Assembly: GCA_905215965.1 (NCBI GenBank)
Contig: CAJMSD010000006.1
Location: 124,001 to 188,000, forward strand
DNA length: 64,000 bases
Direction of reading: 5' to 3'
Source of the DNA: an uncultured bacterium
GTDB lineage: Bacteria > Bacillota > Clostridia > Oscillospirales > Ruminococcaceae
In this document: piece after piece, positions 40,064 to 50,016 of the stretch
Position numbering within the stretch: the stretch's first letter is position 1
Layout of the letters: the number at the start of each line of letters is the position of its first letter
Program-made: the position numbers and the translations under genes
The notes under the pieces: generated by a model
Databases searched by the model: none
Seen by the model: the letters and a program-made list of their open reading frames with translations, nothing else
Told to the model about the DNA's origin: nothing

Positions 40064-41125
40064 TCAAACCAGATCGCTCTTCTGCTCCTTGAGCTGAGCG
40101 ATGACCTTTTTAACGTCCTGAGTGCTGTTTTTTGAGCAGACAAGGACAGCGTCGTCCGTATCGACAATGATGATATCCTCAACGCCTACAGCTGCGATCA
40201 ATCTTTTTCCTCCGCAGATAGTCGTGCGCTCGGAACCTATCGAGATAACGTTGCCTTCAATATAATTCTTGGCATCGTCGACCTCGTTTATACGTTCAAC
40301 GGCAAGCCAGTTTCCAACATCGTCCCAGCCGAAGCTTCCGGGAATGGTGTAGATATCCGATGCCTTTTCCATAATTCCGAAGTCAATGGATTCGCTTGTG
40401 AAAGCGGTAAACTCCTTAACAAGGACTTCGTTGAAGCTATCCGAACCGAAAGCCTCGCCGATCCTGAGAGCGCCGCTGTAGATCTCGGGCATAAATTCTT
40501 TAAGATTAGCCATGATCGAAGAGATCTTCCATACGAACATACCGCTGTTCCAGAGATATTTTCCGGAAGCAAGGTACTCCTTGGCGGTAGGAAGGTCAGG
40601 CTTTTCGACGAATCGTTTTACTTTATATGCGTCGTTTGACTCGGCGCCGAAATTAATATAGCCGTATCCTGTTTCGGGATAAGTCGGAGTAATGCCGATA
40701 GTAACAAGATTTTTGTTTTCAAGGCTTACCGCAATAGCTTTTTTCAGCGTGGAGATATACATATCCTCGAATCCGATAAGGTGATCGGACGGAAGAACAA
40801 GCATTACGGCGTCGTCGTATTTTTGGTTTATTACGGCGGCGGCAAATGCAATACACGGAGCGGTATTTCTTGCGCAAGGTTCGGCAAGGATGTTGGATGC
40901 CGGAACATCCGGAAGCTGTTCGTGAACAAGATCTATATAAGCCGCATTGGTTACGATGAAAATATCTTCCATATCAACAAGAGGAAGAAGTCTCTTAACG
41001 GTTTTCTGGATCATTGTTTCGCCGTCTTTTGTAAGAGCAAGGAACTGCTTCGGACGTGAATTTCTGCTTTTTGGCCAAAAGCGCTCTCCGCGGCCTCCGG
41101 CCATAATAACTGCTGTTGTTTTCAT
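40064..41125 (-). CDS. manC: Mannose-1-phosphate guanylyltransferase
   Basis: A 353-residue nucleotidyltransferase making GDP-mannose from mannose-1-phosphate and GTP. The signature GGRGERFWPKSRNSRPKQF is followed by FVEKPDLPTAKEYL and GSFGWDDVGNW. It lacks the C-terminal phosphomannose isomerase domain of bifunctional ManC, so the isomerase must be elsewhere. Its start overlaps the sugar transferase gene by 4 nt. Confidence 0.94.
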   Translation of the reverse strand: MKTTAVIMAGGRGERFWPKSRNSRPKQFLALTKDGETMIQKTVKRLLPLVDMEDIFIVTNAAYIDLVHEQLPDVPASNILAEPCARNTAPCIAFAAAVINQKYDDAVMLVLPSDHLIGFEDMYISTLKKAIAVSLENKNLVTIGITPTYPETGYGYINFGAESNDAYKVKRFVEKPDLPTAKEYLASGKYLWNSGMFVWKISSIMANLKEFMPEIYSGALRIGEAFGSDSFNEVLVKEFTAFTSESIDFGIMEKASDIYTIPGSFGWDDVGNWLAVERINEVDDAKNYIEGNVISIGSERTTICGGKRLIAAVGVEDIIIVDTDDAVLVCSKNSTQDVKKVIAQLKEQKSDLV

Positions 41126-42522
41126 GTTTGATTATCCTCTTTTCTGTTGAGATGCTGTTCAGTATGGAAAACGCCGTCCTCTGTTTCGGCATTTGTTTTT
41201 CCCGGGAAAAGCATAGTTTTTATTGTCATAAGAATTATTTGAAGATCCATTCTCAGCGAATAATTTTCGATATACATCAAATCCATTTTAAGCTTGTCAT
41301 AGGGCGACGTATCATAAACGCCCGTGACCTGAGCATAGCCGGTAAGACCTGCTTTTACTTTAAGGCGGAAGCCAAATTCGGGCATTTCCTTTTCATATTG
41401 TCTGCAAAGCTCAGGACGTTCGGGACGCGGCCCTACAACAGACATATCGCCTTTAAGTATATTGAAGAGCTGGGGAAGCTCGTCCAATCTGAATTTTCTC
41501 AGCACCTTTCCGACAGGAGTTATACGGCTGTCGTCGTCGGCGCAAAGCTGAGGAACACCGTCTTTTTCGGCATTCACGATCATGCTTCTGAATTTATAGA
41601 CATTGAATTCCTTGTTATCGATAGTAAGTCTTTTCTGAGTATAGAAAACAGGACCTTTGTCGTAAAGCTTGATAAACAAGGCGCATATAAGCATCAGCGG
41701 AAGCGCAGGAACAAGTGCGACAAGCGAAAAGACGATGTCAAAAATTCTTTTAAAAAGTCTTTGTTCGAAGTCAAGCCCGCAGTTTCTGCAAAGAAGCAGC
41801 GGAGTATCGAAAAGCCTGATGTCATCTGCTCCTCTGATAATTATATCCGAAATTTTCGGCGCAATGTATGCTCTGCGTGAATTTTCAAAGCAGAATTTAA
41901 GGTAATCGTTGCGCATATCGGCAGGAATGTCACAGATAATAATGCCTTCGTATTTAAGAATAAGGTCGCATACCGTTTCACGGCTCTCGTTTATGCTGAC
42001 CGATTCACAGATCATATATTTATCTACACGCTGGCTCATTTTCAGGACGAGAGCGGCAGCCTGATGACTTCCGTAAAGTATGATGAGCTTTCGCGGCGGA
42101 TATATTAAAAAATAAATTTTTCCTGTAATAAAAGTCCACGCGGCAAGTATTATGAAATCGGCAAGAGTCATAATAATGATCGGCATACCTACCATAAAAT
42201 CTCGTCCGATAAGACTGACAAGGAAGTATGTTATAATATTTACGCAGAACAATGAGATAAGCTGCGAATAAAGCATATCCGTTTTTTTCAGATATCCGAG
42301 TTTAAATCCTCCGTAGGCTTTAAAAAAAATTGCGACCATAACGCAGTAAATGGCAATAAGAACCCAGTTTCCGCGTCTGTAAAACGGAAGAATAATTTTC
42401 TGGCTGTAATATTTATACCATATAAAGGCAAAGATAGCCGTAAGTATTCCCAACAGCATAACAGCTGAAGCGAACGAGATAAGTCGTTTATATCGGTCTC
42501 TTTTACTCATAATAATAATCAC
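41122..42522 (-). CDS. Undecaprenyl-phosphate sugar phosphotransferase (WcaJ/ExoY type)
   Basis: A 466-residue membrane enzyme that starts polysaccharide repeat synthesis by loading a hexose-1-phosphate on undecaprenyl phosphate. Four N-terminal helices and a nucleotide-binding-like middle domain precede the catalytic PF02397 domain (KRIFDIVFSLVALVPALPLM, VYKFRSMIVNAEKDG, GDMSVVGPRPERPEL, KAGLTGYAQVTG). First gene of the leftward operon. The start is uncertain: GTG at 42522 or ATG at 42510, neither with ideal spacing. Confidence 0.9.
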   Translation of the reverse strand: MIIIMSKRDRYKRLISFASAVMLLGILTAIFAFIWYKYYSQKIILPFYRRGNWVLIAIYCVMVAIFFKAYGGFKLGYLKKTDMLYSQLISLFCVNIITYFLVSLIGRDFMVGMPIIIMTLADFIILAAWTFITGKIYFLIYPPRKLIILYGSHQAAALVLKMSQRVDKYMICESVSINESRETVCDLILKYEGIIICDIPADMRNDYLKFCFENSRRAYIAPKISDIIIRGADDIRLFDTPLLLCRNCGLDFEQRLFKRIFDIVFSLVALVPALPLMLICALFIKLYDKGPVFYTQKRLTIDNKEFNVYKFRSMIVNAEKDGVPQLCADDDSRITPVGKVLRKFRLDELPQLFNILKGDMSVVGPRPERPELCRQYEKEMPEFGFRLKVKAGLTGYAQVTGVYDTSPYDKLKMDLMYIENYSLRMDLQIILMTIKTMLFPGKTNAETEDGVFHTEQHLNRKEDNQT

Positions 42523-42854
42523 AGATCAGGCTGTGAGTCTCCTTTTTTCTCTATTATGTATATTATTGACGTAAATTCAACACAAATTACCGTGAATCAA
42601 GCGGTAACAACGTAATTATAACAAATCATGCACCTTATGTCAATAGAAACCAACGTATTTTACTAAATATTTTGGGAATTTATGGCAAAGTGCACAAAAT
42701 ACAGTGAAGCGTTATTACATTATATAATGTGTGTATGTTTCAGAATGTTGCGTTAAAGGAAGGGTCATAAATTAGGAGAATATCGTCAAAATGCTGTAAA
42801 ACGCTCTTTGGTGAACACATAATTAGGTTGAAACGCCAAAAATGTATAAAACCC
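42523..42854. other. Divergent regulatory region, polysaccharide operon versus hrcA
   Basis: AT-rich and without a gene. It holds the leftward promoter at 42615-42643 and ends at the rightward heat-shock promoter. Nothing else could be supported. Confidence 0.5.
42615..42643 (-). promoter_or_regulatory. Sigma-A promoter of the polysaccharide operon
   Basis: Minus strand TTGACA (42638-42643), 17 nt, TATAAT (42615-42620). Perfect match, 93 nt before the sugar transferase start. Confidence 0.8.
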
Positions 42855-42883
42855 TTGACAAAGGACGATAATAGTGATAAATT
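42855..42883 (+). promoter_or_regulatory. Promoter of the hrcA-grpE-dnaK-dnaJ operon
   Basis: TTGACA (42855-42860), 17 nt, TAAATT (42878-42883), directly followed by the CIRCE operator. Confidence 0.7.
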
Positions 42884-42887
42884 ATAG

Positions 42888-42914
42888 TTAGCACTCAAAG
42901 AGTGAGAGTGCTAA
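42888..42914 (+). promoter_or_regulatory. CIRCE operator (HrcA binding site)
   Basis: A perfect inverted repeat TTAGCACTC-N9-GAGTGCTAA. HrcA binds it to repress the heat-shock operon; GroEL keeps HrcA active. Confidence 0.97.
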
Positions 42915-42928
42915 CGAGATGAAAGGCT

Positions 42929-43978
42929 GTGAAAATTGTGGACGACAGAAAGCTGAAAATACTTGCTGCTGTAGTTGATGAATATGTTCGTACAGGCGAG
43001 CCTGTAGGTTCAAAGGCTATATCACAGCTTGCAAATATAAATGTTTCTGCCGCGACCGTAAGAAATGATATGGCAGCTTTGGAACAGCTCGGATATCTTG
43101 AACAGCCGCATACGTCGGCAGGACGAGTTCCAACGTTTCTCGGATACAGGATCTATATTGATGAGCTTATGATGCTGCCGGCGCTTTCGGACGAGGAAAA
43201 AGCAAAGCTTGACGCAATGCTCGGAGGAAAAGGTACTCCGGAGGAAATGCTCGTTCAGAATGCCGCCGCTGCTCTTACCGAACTTACTCAGTGCGCTGCG
43301 GTCGTTAGTAATTCTGCGCCGAGGTTTTCGGTCATTTCAAAGGTCGAGGTAATTCCTACCGGCAAGCGCCTTTATGTGATACTCCTTATCACTTCTAACG
43401 GAAGCATCAAAAATAAGGCTTGCAGACTTGAATTCGATCTGAGCAATGAACAGCTTGAATTCTTTACGCATTATATCGAAGAAAATCTTAACGGAGTTTC
43501 AGTTGATGAACTATCCGAGGAAATGCTCGATAAAATGGTTGCCGCAATGAGCGCTTACATGGTAACGCTTTCTCCGCTTGTAAAAGGTATATGCGAGCTT
43601 TCGGAGGATCTCAGGCATGAAGTACTTACGGTAAGCGGAGGAGAAAAGCTTCTTTCGTACGATGAGCTTGATAAAATGGAGGTCGTCCGTTTCTTTGAAC
43701 ACAGAAACGAGCTTACGGATCTTCTTGACGACGCTTTCAGCGGAATTCAGGTGAAGTTCGGAGTCGGAAACGACAGCTTTGCAATCGGCAATTCAAGCAT
43801 GATCGTTTCAAAATACAGCAAGGACGGTCACGAAGCAGGTTCTATCGGAGTTATCGGTCCGATGAGAGTTAATTATAAAAAAATCATACCTTACGTTGAT
43901 TATCTTACTCAGAAAATCACGATGCTGATGTCTGAGGACGACAATATTGATATTGCACCGACAGAGATCGAAGAATAA
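42929..43978 (+). CDS. hrcA: Heat-inducible transcription repressor HrcA
   Basis: A 349-residue CIRCE repressor. The N-terminal winged helix reads LKILAAVVDEYVRTGEPVGSKAI and VSAATVRNDMAALEQLGYL. The dimerisation domain ends with IGVIGPMRVNYKKIIPYVDY. It has no ATG start: GTG at 42929 has its site too close, so GTG at 42938 (MDDRKLKIL, nearer the family start) may be the true one. It sits next to CIRCE and starts the operon. Confidence 0.95.
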   Translation: MKIVDDRKLKILAAVVDEYVRTGEPVGSKAISQLANINVSAATVRNDMAALEQLGYLEQPHTSAGRVPTFLGYRIYIDELMMLPALSDEEKAKLDAMLGGKGTPEEMLVQNAAAALTELTQCAAVVSNSAPRFSVISKVEVIPTGKRLYVILLITSNGSIKNKACRLEFDLSNEQLEFFTHYIEENLNGVSVDELSEEMLDKMVAAMSAYMVTLSPLVKGICELSEDLRHEVLTVSGGEKLLSYDELDKMEVVRFFEHRNELTDLLDDAFSGIQVKFGVGNDSFAIGNSSMIVSKYSKDGHEAGSIGVIGPMRVNYKKIIPYVDYLTQKITMLMSEDDNIDIAPTEIEE

Positions 43979-43997
43979 ACAGGAAGGGGTTACACCA

Positions 43998-44546
43998 ATG
44001 GAAAATACAAATAACGAAAATGTTGAAATTCCTGAGAATATCGAAGAAACAGACGATGAAGCTGCTCTTGACGAAAACGATGCGGCAAGCGAGTACAATG
44101 ATGCGGCAGCTAAGTATGCCGAGCTTGAAGAGGCTCTTGAGGAAGCTAATAATAAATATCTTCGCCTTTTTGCAGAGTATGACAATTACCGCAAAAGAAC
44201 GGCTAAAGAAAAAACGGAAACCTATAACAATGCAACTTCCAAATGCGTTGAAAATATACTTCCGGTCGTTGACAGCTTTGAACGCTCTCTTGATTTTGAA
44301 TGTGCCGATGAAAATTTCAAAAACGGCATGGTTATGATCTTCAATCAGTTCAGCGAGATACTTTCGAAAATGAACGTGACTGAGATCGAAGCTCTCGGAG
44401 CAGAGTTTGATCCGAACATTCATAACGCAATAAGTCAGCAGAGCGACACGGACTACGCTTCCGGTCATGTCTGCGCCGTATTCCAGAAAGGATACAAGCT
44501 TGGAGATAAGCTTATAAGACCGGCTATGGTAGCCGTGGCAGAATAA
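43998..44546 (+). CDS. grpE: Nucleotide exchange factor GrpE
   Basis: A 182-residue DnaK partner. An acidic unstructured N-terminus is followed by a long helix (KYAELEEALEEANNKYLRLFAEYDNYRKR) and the beta domain ending HVCAVFQKGYKLGDKLIRPAMVAVA. Start at ATG 43998 after AGGAAGGGG; the frame is open further upstream but without a site. Confidence 0.95.
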   Translation: MENTNNENVEIPENIEETDDEAALDENDAASEYNDAAAKYAELEEALEEANNKYLRLFAEYDNYRKRTAKEKTETYNNATSKCVENILPVVDSFERSLDFECADENFKNGMVMIFNQFSEILSKMNVTEIEALGAEFDPNIHNAISQQSDTDYASGHVCAVFQKGYKLGDKLIRPAMVAVAE

Positions 44547-44657
44547 CACTTTTAAAATATGCAATAAATACTGTTTGCAGCAGGCGGAACGCTTTGCTTG
44601 CGGCTGACTGACTGTACGGTATTTCTAATAACATTGATTATTCAGGAGGTAATCATT

Positions 44658-46511
44658 ATGGGAAAGATTATTGGTATCGACCTTGGTACAACAAACTCAT
44701 GCGTAGCAGTTATGGAGGGCGGAAACGCCGTTGTTATCCCTAACTCTGAGGGCGCAAGAACTACACCGTCAGTCGTTGCTTTCACTAATAACGGCGAGAG
44801 ACTTGTCGGTCAGGTAGCTAAAAGACAGGCTATCACAAATCACGACAGAACGGTTTCTTCTATCAAGAGACATATGGGTTCTGATTATAAGGTCACTATC
44901 GACGATAAAAAGTTTACACCTCAGCAGATCTCCGCTATGGTGCTTCAGAAGCTGAAAGCAGACGCAGAGGCTTATCTCGGAGAACCCGTTACGGAAGCCG
45001 TTATCACGGTTCCTGCTTATTTTACCGACTCTCAGCGTCAGGCTACTAAGGACGCAGGACAGATCGCCGGTCTTAATGTAAGAAGAATCATCAACGAGCC
45101 TACGGCAGCTGCCCTTTCTTACGGTGTTGATAAGGAAGAGGATCAGACCGTTATGGTTTACGACCTCGGCGGCGGTACGTTCGATGTTTCTATCATTGAA
45201 ATGGGCGAGGACGTTCAGCAGGTTCTTGCTACGGCAGGAAACAATCGTCTCGGCGGTGATGACTTCGACCAGAGAATCATTGACTGGATGATCGATGAAT
45301 TCAAAAAGGCTGAGGGTATCGATCTTTCAACCGATAAAATGGCTGCACAGAGACTTAAGGACGCTGCCGAAAAGTCTAAGATCGAGCTTTCTTCAACTAC
45401 AACTTCAAACATAAATATCCCATTTATTACAGTTGACGCTTCAGGCGTTCCGAAGCACCTTGACCTTACTCTTACACAGGCTAAGTTCAACGAGCTTACA
45501 GCCGATCTTGTAGAGGCTACAATGAAGCCTGTCCGTCAGGCTCTCAGCGACAGCGGACTCAGCGCTTCCGAGCTGAATAAGGTCCTTATGGTCGGCGGTT
45601 CTTCAAGAATCCCTGCCGTTCAGGAAGCTGTAAAGAAATTTATCGGCAAAGAACCGTTCAAGGGTATTAACCCTGACGAATGCGTTGCTCTCGGCGCTGC
45701 ATATCAGGGCGGCGTTCTCGGCGGCGACGTTAAGAACGGACTTCTTCTCCTTGATGTTACTCCGCTTTCACTCGGTATCGAGACTGCCGGCGGCGTATGC
45801 ACAAGAATGATCGAAAGAAATACAACTATCCCTACAAAGAAATCTCAGGTATTCTCCACTTATGCGGATAATCAGCCTGCCGTTGATATCAACGTTCTTC
45901 AGGGTGAGCGTGAATTTGCACGCGATAACAAGCAGCTGGGTACTTTCCGTCTTGACGGTATCGCTCCCGCACCAAGAGGAATCCCTCAGATCGAAGTTAC
46001 CTTTGATATCGACCAGAACGGTATCGTTCATGTTTCTGCAAAGGATCTCGGCACAGGCAAGGAGCAGAATATCTCCATCACAGCTTCAACAAATATGTCT
46101 AAGGACGACATTGAAAAGGCTGTTAAGGAAGCAGAGCAGTATGCTGAGGAAGATAAGAAGCGCCGTGAGCAGGTAGATAATAAGAACGAAGCGGAAAATC
46201 TTGTGTTCCAGTGCGAGAAGGCTCTTGCAGACTTCGGAGATAAGGTTTCGGCTGACGAAAAATCCGCTATCGAAGCAAAATGTTCAGAACTTAAAGCAGC
46301 CGTTGCAGCTGATAATTTTGATGAGATCAAAACTAAAAAGGACGAACTCCAGAAGCAGTTCTACGATCTTTCTGCTAAGATATATCAGCAGGCAAATCCT
46401 AACGGAGAGAGCATTGATCCTTCGCAGTTTGCAAATATGGGCGGAGCAGATTCCGACAACGGCGGCAGCAATGACGACGGTGTGGTCGACGCCGACTATA
46501 CAGAGGTTTAA
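44658..46511 (+). CDS. dnaK: Chaperone DnaK (Hsp70)
   Basis: A 617-residue Hsp70. The ATPase domain opens [19 protein letters not shown] with Hsp70 signatures in [12 protein letters not shown] and [14 protein letters not shown]. Then come the linker ([15 protein letters not shown]), the substrate domain and a Gly/Asn/Asp-rich tail ending in DADYTEV-like residues. ATG at 44658 is chosen for CAGGAGG. A hairpin with no T tract follows (46533-46561), then a MITE before dnaJ. Confidence 0.97.
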   Translation: MGKIIGIDLGTTNSCVAVMEGGNAVVIPNSEGARTTPSVVAFTNNGERLVGQVAKRQAITNHDRTVSSIKRHMGSDYKVTIDDKKFTPQQISAMVLQKLKADAEAYLGEPVTEAVITVPAYFTDSQRQATKDAGQIAGLNVRRIINEPTAAALSYGVDKEEDQTVMVYDLGGGTFDVSIIEMGEDVQQVLATAGNNRLGGDDFDQRIIDWMIDEFKKAEGIDLSTDKMAAQRLKDAAEKSKIELSSTTTSNINIPFITVDASGVPKHLDLTLTQAKFNELTADLVEATMKPVRQALSDSGLSASELNKVLMVGGSSRIPAVQEAVKKFIGKEPFKGINPDECVALGAAYQGGVLGGDVKNGLLLLDVTPLSLGIETAGGVCTRMIERNTTIPTKKSQVFSTYADNQPAVDINVLQGEREFARDNKQLGTFRLDGIAPAPRGIPQIEVTFDIDQNGIVHVSAKDLGTGKEQNISITASTNMSKDDIEKAVKEAEQYAEEDKKRREQVDNKNEAENLVFQCEKALADFGDKVSADEKSAIEAKCSELKAAVAADNFDEIKTKKDELQKQFYDLSAKIYQQANPNGESIDPSQFANMGGADSDNGGSNDDGVVDADYTEV

Positions 46512-46532
46512 TTAACAAATATCAATAAATTC

Positions 46533-46561
46533 TTTAGGGCGAAAAATCATTTCGCCCTAAA
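46533..46561 (+). other. Stable hairpin downstream of dnaK
   Basis: A perfect 12-bp stem (46533-46544 with 46550-46561) with a 5-nt loop. There is no T tract on the right, so it may protect the dnaK mRNA 3' end after processing rather than stop transcription of dnaJ. Confidence 0.5.
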
Positions 46562-46640
46562 GGTCTGTAGAAACAGAATCAAATTTTTCATATTTGAAAT
46601 ATACTGTTGATCGACCTCGGCAGAAAATTAGTTCCAAGAG

Positions 46641-46773
46641 TAAGAACCTGTCTTCACAAGATCAGTGTGCGGATTTTCGGCAAGATTTTGTTGATGGCAA
46701 GGATTTTTAACGAAGGCAGCAGCAAAAGATTGTCTAAAAGACGTGTGCTGTTGCTTGTGAAGACAGGTTCTAA
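46641..46773. mobile_element. MITE between dnaK and dnaJ
   Basis: Perfect 17-bp terminal inverted repeats (46644-46660 and 46754-46770) bound a 127-bp non-coding element flanked by a direct TAA on both sides (46641-46643 and 46771-46773), a 3-bp target duplication. The ends, starting GAACCTGTCTTCA, resemble IS5-type elements. It lacks any coding capacity and must be moved by a transposase elsewhere. Confidence 0.75.
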
Positions 46774-46800
46774 ATTTTAATACGCAGATGGGAGAAAATT

Positions 46801-47949
46801 ATGGCTGATAAAAGAGATTATTATGAGGTGCTCGGCATCCAGAAGGGCGCGACCGAGGACGAAATAAAAAAAGCGTTTAAGAAAAAAGCAAGGGAATATC
46901 ACCCGGATCTTCATCAGGATGATCCCAGCTGCGAGGAAAAATTTAAGGAAGTCAACGAAGCATACGAGGTTCTTTCAGATCCCGAAAAGAAGCAGAGATA
47001 CGATCAGTTCGGTCATGCGGGCGTTGATCCAAGCTATGGCGGAGCAGGCGGAGATATGGGCGGCTTTGGAGGTTTCGGAGATGTCGGAGATATCCTTGAA
47101 GGGATTTTCGGCGGCGGAATTTTTGGCGGCGGTTCAAAGGCTTCTTCGGCAAATGCGCCTAAACGCGGCTCGGATATAAATGTTTCCGTTGTGATAAGCT
47201 TCATGGAAGCCTGTCGCGGCAAGAAGCAGGAGCTCAAGGTCAATCGTATGGCAGTGTGCGACGCTTGCCGCGGAAGCGGCGCTGACGGCGGCACATCTGC
47301 TGAGATCTGTCCTGATTGTCAGGGACGCGGTTCTGTAAAATCAACTCAGCGTACTCCCTTTGGCATGATCTCTTCGACAAAGCCTTGTCCGCATTGCGGA
47401 GGAAAAGGAAAAATCATAAAGAATCCGTGTACAAAGTGCCGCGGAGTCGGAAGAGTTCGTACGGCCAAAACTGTTTCGTTTGACATTCCCGAGGGTATTG
47501 CTGACGGTCAGACAATTCGTTTAAGCGGTCAGGGAGACTGCGGCATAAACGGCGGTCCTTCCGGAAATCTGAACGTGACCATTTCCGTTAAAGGTCATCC
47601 GCTCTTCACCCGCGAGGGATATGATATTCATTGCGAGATCCCGGTTACTTATACGCAGGCTGTTCTTGGCGATGAGATAACAGTTCCTACGATTGACGGA
47701 AACGTTAAATACACAATCGGCGAGGGAACGCAGACCGGTACTGTATTCCGTCTTAAAGGCAAGGGAGTAAAGAAGCTCGACCGCGCCGACAGAGGAAATC
47801 AGTACGTAAAAATAAATGTAGAAGTTCCGAAAAACCTGACAAAGAAGCAAAAGGATCTGCTTAAAGCCTTTGAAAATTCGCTTAACGAGAAAAATTATGC
47901 TAAGCGTCAGAGTTTCTTTGAAAAGCTTAAAGAAAAGCTCTCAAACTGA
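46801..47949 (+). CDS. dnaJ: Co-chaperone DnaJ (Hsp40)
   Basis: A 382-residue type I Hsp40. The J domain has the HPD motif (REYHPDLHQDD), followed by a Gly/Phe-rich region and four zinc-binding CxxCxGxG repeats (CDACRGSG, CPDCQGRG, CPHCGGKG, CTKCRGVG), then the C-terminal substrate domains. It stimulates DnaK ATPase. The MITE in front of it may alter its expression relative to dnaK. Confidence 0.97.
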   Translation: MADKRDYYEVLGIQKGATEDEIKKAFKKKAREYHPDLHQDDPSCEEKFKEVNEAYEVLSDPEKKQRYDQFGHAGVDPSYGGAGGDMGGFGGFGDVGDILEGIFGGGIFGGGSKASSANAPKRGSDINVSVVISFMEACRGKKQELKVNRMAVCDACRGSGADGGTSAEICPDCQGRGSVKSTQRTPFGMISSTKPCPHCGGKGKIIKNPCTKCRGVGRVRTAKTVSFDIPEGIADGQTIRLSGQGDCGINGGPSGNLNVTISVKGHPLFTREGYDIHCEIPVTYTQAVLGDEITVPTIDGNVKYTIGEGTQTGTVFRLKGKGVKKLDRADRGNQYVKINVEVPKNLTKKQKDLLKAFENSLNEKNYAKRQSFFEKLKEKLSN

Positions 47950-47971
47950 GAGACTATTATTACAAATTGTG

Positions 47972-48017
47972 CTGCACATTTTTGAAGCAAATTATGCTCC
48001 GAAAACGTGCAGTTTTT
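47972..48017 (+). terminator. Possible dnaJ terminator
   Basis: CTGCAC (47972-47977) pairs with GTGCAG (48007-48012), followed by TTTTTG. The loop is long but holds a small AGC/GCT stem. Weaker than the next one. Confidence 0.4.
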
Positions 48018-48030
48018 GTTTGGACAAAAA

Positions 48031-48065
48031 ATCCGCAGTTCGTATGAACTGCGGATAATTTTTTG
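48031..48065. terminator. Bidirectional terminator between dnaJ and the cellulase gene
   Basis: A perfect 11-bp stem (48031-48041 with 48046-48056), a 4-nt loop, an A run on the left and a T7 run on the right. Serves both convergent transcripts. Confidence 0.85.
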
Positions 48066-48073
48066 CAAAGTTA

Positions 48074-49954
48074 TTATAAATATGATTCAGGAAGTGAATC
48101 GATCTTTAATGCGAGGAATTTCTGGATAGAACCTGCATCGTTTACGCTGATTCCGTCGCCGTTCTGGTAAACGTCAGCATTGATCGCACCCTGAGTTGAA
48201 AGTTCTGCCATACCTGATGCTGCGCAAAGTGTAGCAACAACGTCGTCCATATCTACATCGCCGTCATCGTCAGCATCGCCTGCTTTGGTGATTTCAGGAT
48301 ATGGTGTTTCGGTTGTTTCTGTTTCCTCAGGAATGATTACAGTACCGTCAGCGTTGATAAAGAATTTCTGGTCAAATATAACAGTTACTTTATCGATATT
48401 ATAGCTGATGTCCTTGTCTTTGTTAGTATTCGGATCGGACCAATCCCACCATTTAACGATGTTAAGGTAATCGTATTCAACTTCGTATGTGGCTGTAACG
48501 TTTCCGTCGTCATCTGTAAGCTCGCCGTCAATGTTTACGATATTTGCTGTATCTCCTGCATTGAGGAACCAGTTTTCAACGGTGTATGTGCTTGTAGCAG
48601 CGCCGTTCTGTTTTGCAGCAAATGCAACGCCGCCGCCTACGCCGTATGCTTCGTCAGTACCTGCATTTGAAACAGAGCCTTCGATAACAATTGTCTTGAT
48701 GTTTACGCCAAGCTCTTTGTAAGGCTTGAGGTCGATGTTGTAACCGTCGTCAAGCTTTTCCATAAGGTCGGCAGTATATGTAACTCTGTCGGTATACTTG
48801 AGGTTTTCGGGGATATCGATATTTCCGTTTGCGAGATCGCTGTAAACAGCTTCAACGTTTGAATCGTACCATTTAAGTGTAGATCTGTCGAAGCACTGGT
48901 GATTTCCTGTAGAGTCGTCCCAAAGGAAAGTAGAGATACCCTCTGTATTAAGACCTGCCGATGCAACAGTCTTGAGGTAAAGAGCGATATCTTCCTTATC
49001 CTTGTAATCGCTGGTAAGAACGCCGTATTCTCCGATGATTACAGGAATGCCTTTATCAACGAAATAAGATTTCATGCTGTTGAAATCGTTATAAACCTTC
49101 TGGATCTCAGCGTCGGTTCCCCATGTATCTGCATAGCCCCATGTAGTACCCTTTGTAGCTATACACCACTGCTGAGGAATGTAATAGTGGATCGATACTG
49201 CAACCATATCGTCGTCAGGAACAACGTAGCTGCTTGAGCAAGTGCTTGTCATATCCGTATCAGCGCCGGGGAGAAGCAGAAGTCTGTCTGCGTTGTTTCC
49301 GCCTGTTGCACGAACTGTGTCAACGAAAGCGCTGTTGAATGTATTCAGAATATTGTAATCCTCAGCAGTATAAGCCTGACCTGCTGTTGAATTCCATCTT
49401 ACTTCGTTCATACCTTCGAACACGAGGTGCTCGTCGTAATCCTTGAAGTAATTGGAGATCTCATTCCACATTGTTGTGAACTGATCCTTAGCGGCAAGAC
49501 CCTTGTTGAGCCACAGTGAATTGCCTGATTCCCAGTCCCAGTGCATATTGATGATAACGTACATATCATTCTTATAGCAGTAATCTACCATTTCCTTGAT
49601 CTTTGCGAGATATGCGTCATCAATATCAAATGTGGAAGAATCGGTATGCTGATACCACGTTACAGGGATACGAACCGAATCAAAGCCCGAGCTTTTGATA
49701 GATGAAAACAAATTTTCAGTAAGATATTCATCTTTATTGCCCCAGCCGGTCCATGTCTGGTCGGTATAAGTAACGCCCCAGCAATCGAAAGTATTACCGA
49801 GATTCCAGCCCATGCCCATATCGTCTACGAGCTCAATAGCTGTTTTCTCCGTTGCGGCAACGACAGTGCCTAAACTGCCGATAGAGCCTGCGCATACTGT
49901 AGCAAGAACTGCTGCCGCAGAACAAGCTGACAGTATCTTTTTTAGTTTCTTCAT
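48074..49954 (-). CDS. Secreted GH5 endoglucanase with dockerin (cellulosomal)
   Basis: A 626-residue secreted enzyme: signal peptide (KKLKK, hydrophobic core, cleavage near residue 36), then a GH5 TIM barrel at about 40-375 with MGWNLGNTFDCWG, acid/base Glu184 in FEGMNEVR and nucleophile Glu309 in VIIGEYGVL. About 390-540 is a beta-rich module with Trp residues that may be a carbohydrate-binding module. A type I dockerin follows: two calcium-loop repeats GDADDDGDVDMDDVV and NADVYQNGDGISVNDAGSIQ, tethering it to a scaffoldin. ATG at 49954 fits the AAAGGAG site better than the upstream TTG. Confidence 0.93.
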   Translation of the reverse strand: MKKLKKILSACSAAAVLATVCAGSIGSLGTVVAATEKTAIELVDDMGMGWNLGNTFDCWGVTYTDQTWTGWGNKDEYLTENLFSSIKSSGFDSVRIPVTWYQHTDSSTFDIDDAYLAKIKEMVDYCYKNDMYVIINMHWDWESGNSLWLNKGLAAKDQFTTMWNEISNYFKDYDEHLVFEGMNEVRWNSTAGQAYTAEDYNILNTFNSAFVDTVRATGGNNADRLLLLPGADTDMTSTCSSSYVVPDDDMVAVSIHYYIPQQWCIATKGTTWGYADTWGTDAEIQKVYNDFNSMKSYFVDKGIPVIIGEYGVLTSDYKDKEDIALYLKTVASAGLNTEGISTFLWDDSTGNHQCFDRSTLKWYDSNVEAVYSDLANGNIDIPENLKYTDRVTYTADLMEKLDDGYNIDLKPYKELGVNIKTIVIEGSVSNAGTDEAYGVGGGVAFAAKQNGAATSTYTVENWFLNAGDTANIVNIDGELTDDDGNVTATYEVEYDYLNIVKWWDWSDPNTNKDKDISYNIDKVTVIFDQKFFINADGTVIIPEETETTETPYPEITKAGDADDDGDVDMDDVVATLCAASGMAELSTQGAINADVYQNGDGISVNDAGSIQKFLALKIDSLPESYL

Positions 49955-49987
49955 TAGTATCAAACTCCTTTAAAAATTGTTATTTTA

Positions 49988-50016
49988 AATTTACCATATT
50001 TTTTTTGTAAAGTCAA
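49988..50016 (-). promoter_or_regulatory. Candidate promoter of the cellulase gene
   Basis: Minus strand TTGACT (50011-50016), 17 nt, TAAATT (49988-49993), 34 nt before the ATG. Confidence 0.55.

Noticed and set aside
46533..46561. Terminator after dnaK
   Set aside because: The stem is strong but no T run follows on the + strand, and dnaJ continues the operon.
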